Shown one piece after another: positions 23,548 through 33,209 of a DNA stretch of 64,000 bases; position 1 is the stretch's first letter; the number at the start of each line of letters is the position of its first letter. Under the pieces are notes generated by a model. It did not search any database, was not told the origin of the DNA, and was given only the letters and a program-made list of their open reading frames with translations. The translations under genes were made by a program, and so were the position numbers. Where the stretch lies: NCBI GenBank assembly GCA_000750105.3, contig JPHH03000005.1, forward strand, positions 1,114,164 through 1,178,163, read 5' to 3'. Origin of the DNA: Tolypocladium sp. Sup5 PDA-1 (Eukaryota > Ascomycota > Sordariomycetes > Hypocreales > Ophiocordycipitaceae).

Positions 23548-24847
23548 ATGTCGGAGGACGACGTCGACATGCTCGGCCCGGACGGGCAGGGATCAGCCCG
23601 GGTTGATCGCGACCGCCGAGCGCCGAGATTCAGTTGGACGCCGGCCTACGAGGCCACCTTCTTCCGCAGCCTATGCGACAGCGTCCAGCTCGGCCTGCGC
23701 GAGAACAGCAGCTTCAAGGCCGAAGCCTGGGAGCGCGCGGCGCAGGCGCTCCAGGATAGCCACGGCGCCTACCCTGCCAAGAGCCACCTCATCAACAAGA
23801 GCGACAACGCGAGGAAGCGGTTTCGGCTGTGGAGGGGCCTACGCGAAGATCCAGAATTTCTGTACAACCCCATCACCAGGACAGTGACGGCGACGGAGGA
23901 GGCGTGGCGGGCGCACATCGAGGTGAGCTACCCATCGTTATCTGTTGTCGCTGCGACCCAGCGCGCTGACCGCCGCAAAGAGAGAGCCGCTTTCGCGAGC
24001 GTTGCGCGGGAGGCCCTTTGATCACGAAGACTTCATGGAGATACTCTATCCCGACGTGATAGGATCCGGGGGGGCCCCGAAGAGGATCATGAAGCCACGG
24101 CGGAGAACAGACGGTCAGCCCGGAGACGAGACCGACATGCCAGGGACAGGAATATTGAATCTGCAGCCAGATCCTGCCCCGGGCCAGGCAGTCGACAGCC
24201 CAGAGCGGCAGCGTGCATCCCTGAGCCAGACACCAACTGCCTCCGCAACTGGCTCTGCGGCACAGTCGCGGCCGACTTCCGCCGCGATACCTCCTCGAAC
24301 TGCCACCATATGCCAGCCCAGCGCGTTGACGCCGCCGGACGAGTCGGCTAATCAAGCTAAGAAGCGTGCATTACCACTGGGGCCCGCAGATGGTCCGTTT
24401 GAGACACCGCCGCCGTCTTCGACCACGCCATCAGGGAGCTTTCTGCAACCTGCCGCCTCGCCTGAGAAGCGGCAGCGCACGTCTATCCATAGCGACACTC
24501 TGCCCGGCACGGCAGGGTCAACGCTGGACGCTTCCGCGCCTTCGGCGACGGCCCCAAGTTCGACGAACACGACGCCGCTGTCTGGCCCCGACGGCCCAAT
24601 CCTTGGCAACCAATCAGGCTTGGACGACGCGGATGCTCTGGGGGCTCGGGCCGGACTGCGGTGGCAGGAAGCGGCGCTGGATCTGTTCTTCAAGGAATTC
24701 GCCAATCAGGACCTGGACCTGCAGGTCAAAATATCGGAGACTGTGCTCTGCGACGAACACAGAGCGCTCGTGTTCTGCAAGATGCCCTGGAGGGTGAGGC
24801 AGCATTGGGTAAAGAGGCTCGGGGAGGCGCATTACAGGACAGCGTGA
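23548..24847 (+). CDS. Myb/SANT-like DNA-binding domain protein
   Basis: The product, 413 residues, has an N-terminal domain (about residues 25-165) like the plant/fungal Myb/SANT-like family (Myb_DNA-bind_3): FSWTPAYEATFFRSL, then helices through SDNARKRFRLWRGL, ending WRAHIE joined over the intron to RPFDHEDFMEILYPD. After it come about 170 residues rich in Pro, Ser, Thr and Ala, probably disordered, then a helical C-terminal block (WQEAALDLFFKEFANQDLDL to the end). Exons: 23548..23922 and 23981..24847. Related domains occur in transcription factors and in proteins derived from transposases. Function here is unknown. Confidence 0.75.
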
Positions 24848-25630
24848 GACACATGGTCCGCTTCGAAGTATACGGCCGTGATGCGCGTGTCGACATGGAC
24901 AGGATTCGCCGGGAGGAGAATTGGCGCACTGGAGTTGAAGCTCATGGGCAAAGGGCGTGTCGAGATACCATGATACCCGTTGGCGAGGCGTTGGAAATTC
25001 GTTACATTAAGCAAGGGCCTTTGGCGGCTGTTTAGGGCGCGCCAGTGTTTTCTTATGATATCCCGGGATGGGTTGAAACGTCAGAAACTTGGAAAGTCCC
25101 GTTTGTAGTACGTACTATCTTTCAGGTCCTCCTACCGCGTTGTATTGATTCCATAATTTCTCGGGCAAGCTGTAGCGATGTGCATTCGGCGCGTGCCATG
25201 CGATCGTTGGAGGCATGCCGCACTCAGATGAGACCATCGTTAGGCCAGTCTGACTGCGCAATGTCGAGGCGCACCGGAACGATCAATCGCAGCGTGTAAA
25301 ATCGTCGGCAATAATGTTCATTTGTTAGAGGCGCATGGTGTTGTTGAAGGCGCGTCAGCAGAAAACGGGGCCGCCCTGCCGCCGTCTACGTCATCGCCGC
25401 TTGCCAGCCAGGGAAGCGAAACGCAAAGCTGGAAGCAAGTGCAAGCTTGGTCACGTCACATGAAGATCTTGCCCCTACATCATTCGACCACCACCTCCCT
25501 CCGCATCCATCCACCAATCCATCCACCCATCCATCCATCCGTCTGTGTCGCGCAAGTCGTACGCTTCATCGCCAGCAGTCAGCGCCCTACATCTCCCGTA
25601 TACCACTTTCGCCTCCCCGTCATAGCAATC
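24848..25630. other. Intergenic, Myb-like gene to OM14-like gene
   Basis: No gene is seen. A CATC microsatellite (about 25503..25540) lies in the probable promoter of the OM14-like gene. Confidence 0.5.
25503..25540. repeat. CATC tetranucleotide microsatellite
   Basis: About nine near-perfect CATC/CACC units occur within roughly 90 to 130 bases upstream of the start codon of the next gene, likely in its promoter or leader. Confidence 0.8.
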
Positions 25631-26307
25631 AGTACGTCCTCCCTTCGCGCGCATCCGCCCTTGCTGTGGCCGCCAGCTAACCAGCTGCAGTGTCGTACGC
25701 CGACGTCGCCGCCAGTGGGCCGAAGCAATCCCCTCAGGAGGTGAGTGCGCCTGATCGCGTGATGCTGCCGCGCATGACCGCGCGGGAGCGAAACACCAAG
25801 GATCTCTGAATGCGGTATCTGACTGCATCGCGACAGGCCGCCGCCCCCCAGCCCCCGGAGGTCATCCCCAACGAGAGCGCCTCGACGGCCTCGCTCATCG
25901 ACGTCGACGTCCCCAGCGTGCACACCGTCCCCTCCGACTTCCTCGAGCAGGATATCACCACGGGGACGCAAGCCGACCGAGTTGACCGCGAAGCCGCCGC
26001 CGCCAAAGCCAAGGCCGAGCGCGCCAAAAAGGAGGCCGCCAACAAGGCCCGCCGCGCCGACTCATGGCTCACGAGCCAATTCTCCAAGCTTTCCGATAGC
26101 GACGCCAGCGCCCTCGCCTTCGCCAACGTCGCCGCCGTCATCAGCATCAGTTCGTGGCTCGGCTACCGCGCGTGGGGGCTCTACGAGAAGGGCCGCCTGG
26201 ACTGGAAGACGGCGGGCGTGGGCCTGGGTATCCTCGCCGGCGTGGGAGCCGTGGAGTCGCTGCTCGGCGGGTACCTCTACAAGGGCAAGAAGAAGGGCTC
26301 TCCTTAG
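25631..26307 (+). CDS. OM14-like fungal mitochondrial outer-membrane protein; start codon split by an intron
   Basis: The 173-residue product starts SYADVAASGPKQSPQE and has a charged Ala/Lys/Arg/Glu helix (about residues 60-100), then two hydrophobic segments, FANVAAVISISSWLGYRAW and a Gly-rich one around GLGILAGVGAVESLLGGYLY, and a basic tail. This matches a conserved fungal family that I associate with the mitochondrial outer-membrane protein OM14; the name rests on recall of the family. The A of the start codon is 25631, and TG is 25691..25692 after a 59-nt intron with GTACGT and a GCTAAC branch site. Exon 2 ends at 25740 and exon 3 is 25837..26307. Confidence 0.8.
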
Positions 26308-26728
26308 GAGCGGTCGTGAGGTCGGGTAGCAGTTCGCAGATCCTCCCTTTGTGACGTCGGTTTGGGCCCTGGTTCGTTCGTCTAGGCACTGTCTCTCCTC
26401 TTGCTGTAATACATATGTGTTCTGTCTGATAAGAAACTGTTTGCATGCAATATGATATGTTATGATGACCAATACCATATTCCGTTTACAGAAGGGGTTC
26501 ACCCTTTACAGGCATGCACATCTAGGAAAGTGAGTGAAGGGCCCCAAAGTTGTTATGTAGAGTGGTTTCGAGCCGTCTATATCCCATGACCTGTTTATAT
26601 GCTCCTTTTCCTCGTACAGCGTTTGATGGTACAGACATGACATATCATGCCATCTGGTAAGTTACATAGTATGCGCACGCCGCGAGTGCATACATTCATC
26701 TTCTTCAACCACCGATTCTATTTTCTCT
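26308..26728. other. Convergent 3' intergenic region
   Basis: These 421 AT-richer bases between the convergent OM14-like and MIA40 genes contain only presumed 3' untranslated sequence. No gene is seen. Confidence 0.5.
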
Positions 26729-27783
26729 TTACTCCTTGTTCTCGCCTTCGGACTTGGAGTCCTTCTTGGAGTCCTTCTCCTCGGGCTTGGGCTCTTTCTC
26801 CGTGCCCTTCTCAGCTTTGGCCAGGTCGTCGTTGACAGCGGTTGCGTCTTCCCAGGGAATCGGGTTCTCGGCGGGCTTCCCAACCGACGAGTTGTTTGTT
26901 TCGGGCGCAATTTCCTTGGCAGAAGATGCCTGCACGTCATCGCGTGCCACTTGATACTCCTCCGCCGCGGGAGGTTGTCCAGCCGAGTCCACGCTGTCCT
27001 CTGCCAGCTCGTCGTCGGACAGCTCAGCCCCGTAAATTTCTGGATACTTTCGGAAGCACTCCTGCATACCCCTGAAATCACTGTCAGCGACACATCTTTC
27101 GCACAAGTGTAAGGTTTCCCGGTGAAGGAACATACTGGAACTTTTCTATGCAGTCCATGCCCTTGGGCTCCTCGGTCGAGTGCACGAAACAGCTAAACGC
27201 CGTCTTGAACTCTTCGCCGCAGGGACCATGGGCCATTCCACCTAGGCAAGGGCAGTCCCAGTTGATCTCGCCCGTCTCGGGGTTGAAGGCGCCCTCCTGG
27301 CCGGCTTCCTCCTCGAGAGCCGCCGGGGATTCCTCAATTGCGACGGTGTTTTGCGCCTCGGTCTTTGGCTGCTTCTCCAGCGCCGCGACGGGTGTTTGCT
27401 TGTTCTCTGAGGGTTCCGTCGGCTTCGCCTTGGTCTTTTTGCGCTTCTCCTCGATCACAGAGTCGACGGTCGGCAGGTTGGATTCGGCAAAGGATGACGG
27501 CGCGGGTATGGTCTGGGCTGCTTCCATGTTAACCGTCAATCTCACCACGTTGCTACAAGGCGAATCGCATACCAGATGCCTCGTCTGCAAACACGGAGCT
27601 CGTGTTGTAGTAGTACACAGCTCCCACGGCCAGGCCCCATCGCAGCGCAGAGCCCTTCCAGCTCCTCGGCCTGGTAGCCGGTGATGCCGTCGACGCAAAT
27701 CGTCGAGGGACGGCGCGCACAGCGCCCTTGGGCAGCCCGCCCAGAGCCTGCCGTGAAGCCGATCGCACAGCCGCGCGGTACAT
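26729..27783 (-). CDS. mia40: Mitochondrial intermembrane-space import and assembly protein Mia40
   Basis: Mia40 is the oxidoreductase that puts disulfides into proteins entering the intermembrane space. The 311-residue product has an N-terminal presequence (basic, RRFAST), one membrane anchor (WGLAVGAVYYY), a charged linker, then the redox-active CPC in DCPCLGG and the twin Cx9C core CGEEFKTAFSC and CIEKFQGMQEC, followed by a long acidic tail. Minus-strand exons: 27783..27573, 27517..27136, 27071..26729; intron 2 splits the second Cx9C motif. ATG 27783 is the first true ATG; frame upstream is open only from TTG. It shares a 540-bp divergent promoter region with the thiamine pyrophosphokinase gene. 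Confidence 0.93.
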
Positions 27784-28322
27784 GTTGCGCAATTGACCAA
27801 CGGACAAAAGAGGGTGGTGGTTGTAAAGAATGGAGTTGCAGCAACAGTCCCGTCCTCGCCGTCACCAAAAAAGCTCGACCCTGAGCGGATTGGTCAGCGC
27901 TGGCACCAGCGTCATGGCACCCTGGACGGTTGAACGGGAGAGGAGCCCAGGCTTTGCCGGCAATTAGCCGACGCTGTGCAACCAACTGCGGGCACACCTC
28001 GTACAGGAAACATGATGGAAGCCACCACGATTGCAGAGACCTTGAGTTGCCACGTGTTTGAGACTGCAGGTTGCTCAAAATCTTCCGTGTTCGGATCAGC
28101 GGTGCATTGAGCCGGGATAAGCGTCGAGACGAGTGTCATTCAGGGCTGGCCATCACCGCTGTGCGGAGGGCAGGCTTCCTTGCACGAGACCGCACGCGGC
28201 ACGCCACACTTGCGCATTTGCCTTGAAAAGCACGTGCCTCCCCCAATTGTTTCTTGGAGACGTGTCGTTCTGCTTCCATCCATTCCTCGTGATCCGAGGA
28301 GTGCCAGGGAACGGGTACAGAC
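27784..28322. other. Divergent promoter region, MIA40 and thiamine pyrophosphokinase
   Basis: These 539 bases separate two divergently read housekeeping genes and hold both promoters. No coding signal and no recognisable thiamine (TPP) riboswitch is seen. Confidence 0.5.
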
Positions 28323-29241
28323 ATGGCGCCTCCGAACTTCGAGTGGCATCCGGCCAAGCTGCTCCAAGACCAGGACAGCACCAATGAATTTGCTCTTCTG
28401 GTTCTCAATCAACCACTCAAGAACAGCACCACTCTTCGGCGGCTATGGAAGAATTGTACGTCATGTTGCTATCTCATCCTCCCCATGTCCCACAGGGTTA
28501 CACATGCACTCTTGCCCAAGCTGACACCACGCCAAAGCATCCCTCCGAGTCGCAGCTGATGGCGGTGCCAATCGCCTCCATGAGCTGTCTTCGTTCCAGG
28601 GCAAATTCGTGAGTGCCATTACACTTCGTACGGACAGCACCCCTCTGACATTGATGCAGTCGAATCTGCAGGCCATCATCGGTGACCTTGATTCCCTGAC
28701 TCCCTCAGTCCGAGACTTTTACTCCTCTCAGCCGACGCCAGCCCTGGTCATCCACGACACTGGCCAGGAATCGACAGACTTTGGCAAGGCCATCGACTGG
28801 ATCCGCCAACAACACCCAGAGGGGCTCGATATTGTCGCGCTCGGTGGCATCGGCGGACGTGTCGACCAGGGTCTCAGCCAGCTCCACCACCTCTATCTCT
28901 TCCAGCCGGGCCCCGAATACCCCATGGGCCGCGTCTACCTCCTCTCCGGGTCCAGTCTCACTTTTCTCCTAAAGGCAGGGACCCATCACATCCACGTCAA
29001 GGAAGACGGCGAGGACTGCATCTTTGGGAAGTTTGTTGGCATCATTCCGCTGCAGGAGCCGAGTGTCATCTCCACCAAGGGGCTGGAATGGGACGTGACC
29101 GACTGGGAGTCCAAGATTGGAGGACGGATCAGCACAAGCAACCACGTGCTACCCCAGACAAAGTGCGTCGAGATCCAGACAACCAAGGACGTGCTCTTCA
29201 CCATAGCACTCCGGCAGGTTGAGGGCGAAGATGACGCGTAG
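28323..29241 (+). CDS. thi80: Thiamine pyrophosphokinase
   Basis: The 261-residue product transfers pyrophosphate from ATP to thiamine, making thiamine diphosphate in the cytosol. Family motifs are VAADGGANRLHEL (substrate loop), IIGDLDSL (the GDxDS metal/ATP motif), DTGQESTDFGKAI, and ALGGIGGRVDQGL; the C-terminal jelly-roll half includes STKGLEWDV and GGRISTSNHV. Exons: 28323..28455, 28538..28608, 28660..29241. Intron 2 is 51 nt and stop-free, so a longer in-frame product is possible if it is retained, with 17 extra residues just before the GDxDS motif. Confidence 0.93.
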
Positions 29242-29350
29242 ATGAAATAATGATGACAACTGAAACGAATAGCCAGATGGCTCAGAGTATCGCAGAACGC
29301 CGCGCTTGTATGACCCATGCCGTAGCAACATGTCGTCGTGGATGGCCCAA

Positions 29351-30137
29351 TCACCGCAGGTAGTGAAGGACGAGCCAGCAGAACAGGAAAAAGACGATGA
29401 CGCCCGCAAAGAAGATCCATTTGTCCTCACGCGCGCGTCGCTCGACCATGCGGATGGTGTCGCCACTGATGCCCAGTGTGTTTGCCACGCTATACAGCCT
29501 CTTTTGCGTATTCTTGAGCATCTCTCGCTGCTGGCCCAAGTCGCCCAGCACGGCCTGTCCCCTGGCGATATAGTCGTCCAAGGCCTGGTTGGTATTGGAA
29601 AAGAAGTTTTGCTCGCGAAAGGCATGGGACTCGCGCATCTCGTCGGCCGATCCCGTCGTCAAGGGGGCGCCTTGGGAGGGGTTTCGAGGCTGGAACGCCG
29701 AGTGCGTGGTCGTCGTTGTGGCGTTCGCGTAGGGGTTCTCCGGTGTGGCATTGTAGGGCCTCCTCCCCAGCAGCTCGGTTCTGTTCGACTGGTGCTGCGA
29801 GTCCTCTCTGGCCGACTTTAAGCCATCGACCTGCGTGCGAAACTCGGACAGGCCTTCTCGGAATTTCTTGACGCGCTCAAACGCCTCCTCTTGCTTCTTG
29901 GGGACGATCTCCTGGCGAGCCAGGTGGTTGTACTCGTCGAGGGTCTTGGTAAAGGTCGACAGCGAGGCGGACACGTTGCCAATCTCGGCCGGTGTAGGGG
30001 CGCCTTTGGCACTCAGCGTCTCCAGCTCGGCGCGGATGGCCTTGCTCTGCCGCAGGGCAGAGTTGTACGACACATTCTGGATCGTCAGTCAGCGGCGAAA
30101 TAGAGGGGTATTTGCGGAGTCGGCTTGTGCTCACCAT
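29351..30137 (-). CDS. bos1: ER-Golgi Qb-SNARE Bos1; first coding exon is only the ATG
   Basis: The 242-residue product matches Bos1/membrin: an N-terminal helical domain starting MNVSYNSALRQSKAIRAEL, a SNARE helix (QNFFSNTNQALDDYIARGQA through RLYSVANTLGISGDTIRMV), and a C-terminal membrane anchor (WIFFAGVIVFFLFCWLVLHYL). It acts in vesicle fusion between ER and Golgi. The ATG is 30137..30135 and is followed at once by a GTGAGC donor; exon 2 runs 30076..29351 after a 58-nt intron with a CTGAC branch site. The family start MN-x-x-YNSALRQS supports this; without the intron the frame has no ATG start near SYNSAL. Its 3' end faces that of the thiamine pyrophosphokinase gene. Confidence 0.9.
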
Positions 30138-30968
30138 CTTGCAATGAAAATGCTGGTTGAGGTGCTCGAGTACGAGTACGTCAGAAAGGGCGTTGCTGCT
30201 CCCAACTTTTTGGGCCTTTCAAATGGAAAGGCCACCTAGAGTATCGGAATCGGAACATCTGGGGACCGTGCTGCGGCATGCACCAGGGAGGCCACTGGCG
30301 CCCTACTCCCAAGAGTCCAGCACCCAAACACGACAAGAACACGTTCAGTGATTGCACGAGCTGCATCACGTCGGAAATTTCTTATTGCCGTGCTCATCGC
30401 CATGGAGTCGGCCCCGGCTGACAATCCCCCAGGCATCAGCGTCCTTACATCGACGAGGTGACGACTCACAGCCAGCGACAGGTTGTTAGTGCATTACTTA
30501 CTGTACTACTGTACGAACCTACGAAGTACGGACTATGCGCGCCGTGGTTCAATATGAAACGGCCTGTGCCGTGCCGTTTTGCCGCAGCACGATCCTTCCG
30601 ATGACAATTCCATCCGAGTTCGAGTGAACGACGTCAAAACTCTAGAACAAGAGTACTTGAGCTACTATTAGGCACGGGCTGCGGGGACAAGTACTCGTAC
30701 CTAATTCACGTAACCACCCCCCCCCCCCCCGTCTTAGTCGCTTGCCGACGTCGGCACCGAGCACGGCACCGATCCGATCCCACGCCGTGCCCGGCAGACG
30801 GCGCGACTTCATCGGTATCAGAGCGGAGATAGATGCTCTGTCTTGTATTTATCGCCGTTTATACCTTTTTATTTAACAACAGTGCTCTGTGCTAAAGTCT
30901 TAACGAATATCCTGCAACATGTAGCTGCAAGATAGAGCAGTTCATGTCGCATACGGTCTGCGGATACG
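30138..30968. other. Divergent intergenic region, BOS1 and QDR-like MFS
   Basis: No gene is recognised in 831 bases. It contains a run of 14 C (30717..30730) and one copy of the dispersed ACGAAGTACGG motif at 30521..30531. Confidence 0.5.
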
Positions 30969-32591
30969 ATGAGCTCAAGCACAACAGATAACAAGGACGA
31001 GCAACAGGCAGACGACAATGGACAGGCAGAGAAACAGCCCATCTCCGTGCTACAAGATGCACCTCCGCCCTACTCCGTCTTCACAACATGGCAGAAGCGC
31101 ACCATGGTCCTGGGCGCTGCTGGCACCGCCTTCTTCTCGCCGCTCACGGCCCAGATCTACCTCCCTGCACTGACCGAGGTCGCCAAAGACTTGGACGTCA
31201 CAAGCTCCCGGATCAACCTGACCATCACAACATACATGGTCTTCCAGGGCATCACGCCCATGTTCATCGGCTCGCTGGCGGACAGCGGCGGGAGGCGGCC
31301 GGCGTACCTCATCTGCTTCGTCGTCTACATCGGTGCCAACATCGGCCTCGCCCTCGCCCCAAACTACGGCGCCCTTCTCGGCCTCCGGTGTATCCAGTCT
31401 GCTGGGTCGAGTAGCACTGTTGCCCTGTGCACGGCTGTTGTCGCCGATCTCGTCACCTCGGCCGAGCGCGGACAGTATATTGGCTTCACCGTCGTGCCCG
31501 CCGTGCTTGCCCCGGCACTCGGCCCTGTCATCGGCGGGCTTCTTTCGCAGTACCTTGGGTGGAGGTCCATCTTCTGGTTCCTGGCCATCTTTTCCGGCGT
31601 TGCCATTGTCCTCATCGTTCTGTTCTTCCCAGAGACCTGCAGACACATCGTTGGCGACGGCTCCATCTACCCGCCGCCCATGTACCGCTCCGTATGGCAG
31701 ATCCTGAAGCGTCGGCGGAAGAGCAAGGCTCCCGGCTCTGGTCAAGACTGCGAAACGTCAAGCACCGCAACGACCGAAAAGAAGTTCAAGTTCAAGCCGC
31801 CGAATATCCTGGGGTCTCTCTTCATGCTGTTTGAAAAGGAGACGGCGCTGCTGCTCTGGACAAGCAGCATCGTCTTTGCAGGCTTTTACTGCATCGCATC
31901 CGCCATGCCGACCCTATTCTCCAGTCGCTATGGATACGACGAGATCAAGGTCGGGCTCATGTACTTGCCACTCGCCGGCGGCTCCGTTGGCGCTGCCTCC
32001 ATTGTCGGCCCCCTGATCAACTGGAACTACAAGCGGCATTGCGCCAAACTCGGCATACCGTACGACCGCACCCGTCAACAGGACCTCTCCGACGTTCCCA
32101 TCGAGCGGGCCCGGCTCGAGATTGGGCTTCCCCTGCTTGCCGTCGGCGGCGCGAGCCTCATCGGATGGGGTTGGGCGATACACGCCGTAGTGCACGTCGC
32201 GGTGCCGTGCATCATCAGCGTGATTTTGGGCATCGGCATGATCGGCTACAGCAACACGACGAATGTGCTGCTCGTAGACCTGCACCCCGGCAAGGCGGGA
32301 ACTGCGACGGCGGCCAACAACCTCACGCGGTGTCTGGTTGGCGCAGGGGCGAGTGCGGCGATTGTGCCCATGATTGACGCGATGGGTGTGGGAGGGGCGT
32401 TTACGCTGGTCGGAGGGCTTTACTTTGTCTGTTTTGCCCCGATACTGGCCATTATGGGGTGGGGGATGAAGTGGCGAGCAGAGTTGAGGGCAAAGGTGGA
32501 ATGTGAGAAGCAAAAGGATGATTTGAAGGCAGAGGCACAGGCAGCCCAACAGCCGACTGAGGCGGAGCCTGAGAAGTCAGCGAACAATTAG
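30969..32591 (+). CDS. MFS multidrug transporter, DHA1 QDR-like
   Basis: This intronless gene codes for 540 residues with a hydrophilic N-terminus and 12 helices. Helix 1 begins MVLGAAGTAFFSPLTAQIYLPALTEVAKDL (start and end of this region are typical of QDR proteins), loop 2-3 has GSLADSGGRRPAYL, helix 4 has LRCIQSAGSSSTVAL, and helix 5 the antiporter motif GPVIGGLLSQYLGWRSIFW. QDR-type DHA1 proteins export drugs, weak acids or polyamines at the plasma membrane. The central loop is Lys/Arg-rich. The Glu/Lys/Ala-rich tail is hydrophilic. It is followed on the same strand by a P450 gene 618 bp away, but the pair is too small to call a biosynthetic cluster. Confidence 0.9.
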   Translation: MSSSTTDNKDEQQADDNGQAEKQPISVLQDAPPPYSVFTTWQKRTMVLGAAGTAFFSPLTAQIYLPALTEVAKDLDVTSSRINLTITTYMVFQGITPMFIGSLADSGGRRPAYLICFVVYIGANIGLALAPNYGALLGLRCIQSAGSSSTVALCTAVVADLVTSAERGQYIGFTVVPAVLAPALGPVIGGLLSQYLGWRSIFWFLAIFSGVAIVLIVLFFPETCRHIVGDGSIYPPPMYRSVWQILKRRRKSKAPGSGQDCETSSTATTEKKFKFKPPNILGSLFMLFEKETALLLWTSSIVFAGFYCIASAMPTLFSSRYGYDEIKVGLMYLPLAGGSVGAASIVGPLINWNYKRHCAKLGIPYDRTRQQDLSDVPIERARLEIGLPLLAVGGASLIGWGWAIHAVVHVAVPCIISVILGIGMIGYSNTTNVLLVDLHPGKAGTATAANNLTRCLVGAGASAAIVPMIDAMGVGGAFTLVGGLYFVCFAPILAIMGWGMKWRAELRAKVECEKQKDDLKAEAQAAQQPTEAEPEKSANN

Positions 32592-33209
32592 ACAATAAAA
32601 GCTAGACGGGCAAACCTAAAGTTACATCAATGCATAGACTTGAAGAAAATGGGTTCCGGAATACGAGCATCCTGTGCTTTTCCACTCCCAGCACAGTGCT
32701 AGGATGTTCACGGCCGGTTGTATGCCGCCAGTTTTTAACAAGTTACCACCCAAATGTCGCGGCATTGGACCCCCACAAGAATAAACTGTAAGCGACCAAT
32801 CCCAAAAGCAAAATTATATTGCCCATAGAGAGTTCTAGTACCTCGACTTTCATAACACACAATGCAACGCGTCCTGAGATTTGTCACGTTGGGCGCAGCG
32901 AGGGAGCTCTACCTTGCCTACCCTAGAGCTTTGATCGCCTCCACGGCGGTAAGCAAACCATCGCGGGGCTTGACAACGAATTTTCTCCAACACTCAAACC
33001 GCGACAACACCGGGTCTCAACGTTGCTGTCAATGAACGAATGCAATGGGCGTCACTTGATAAGACTGCAGCGTCGAGTCGCAATCAATCGGTGACTACCC
33101 GCGCGCCAGGTCGTTGGCAAGGCCACCTTGAACGCCCCACGATTCGGACGGCCAATCGCTCTGTGACTCGGCTCGCTGAAGGGATCTCAATGTTACCAGC
33201 AGAGTCAAC
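32592..33209. other. Intergenic, MFS to P450
   Basis: No gene is seen in 618 bases, which should contain the terminator of the MFS gene and the promoter of the P450 gene. Confidence 0.5.

Noticed and set aside
25503..25540. Tandem CATC units as a CRISPR-like or structured array
   Set aside because: Simple microsatellite in a eukaryotic promoter; no spacers.
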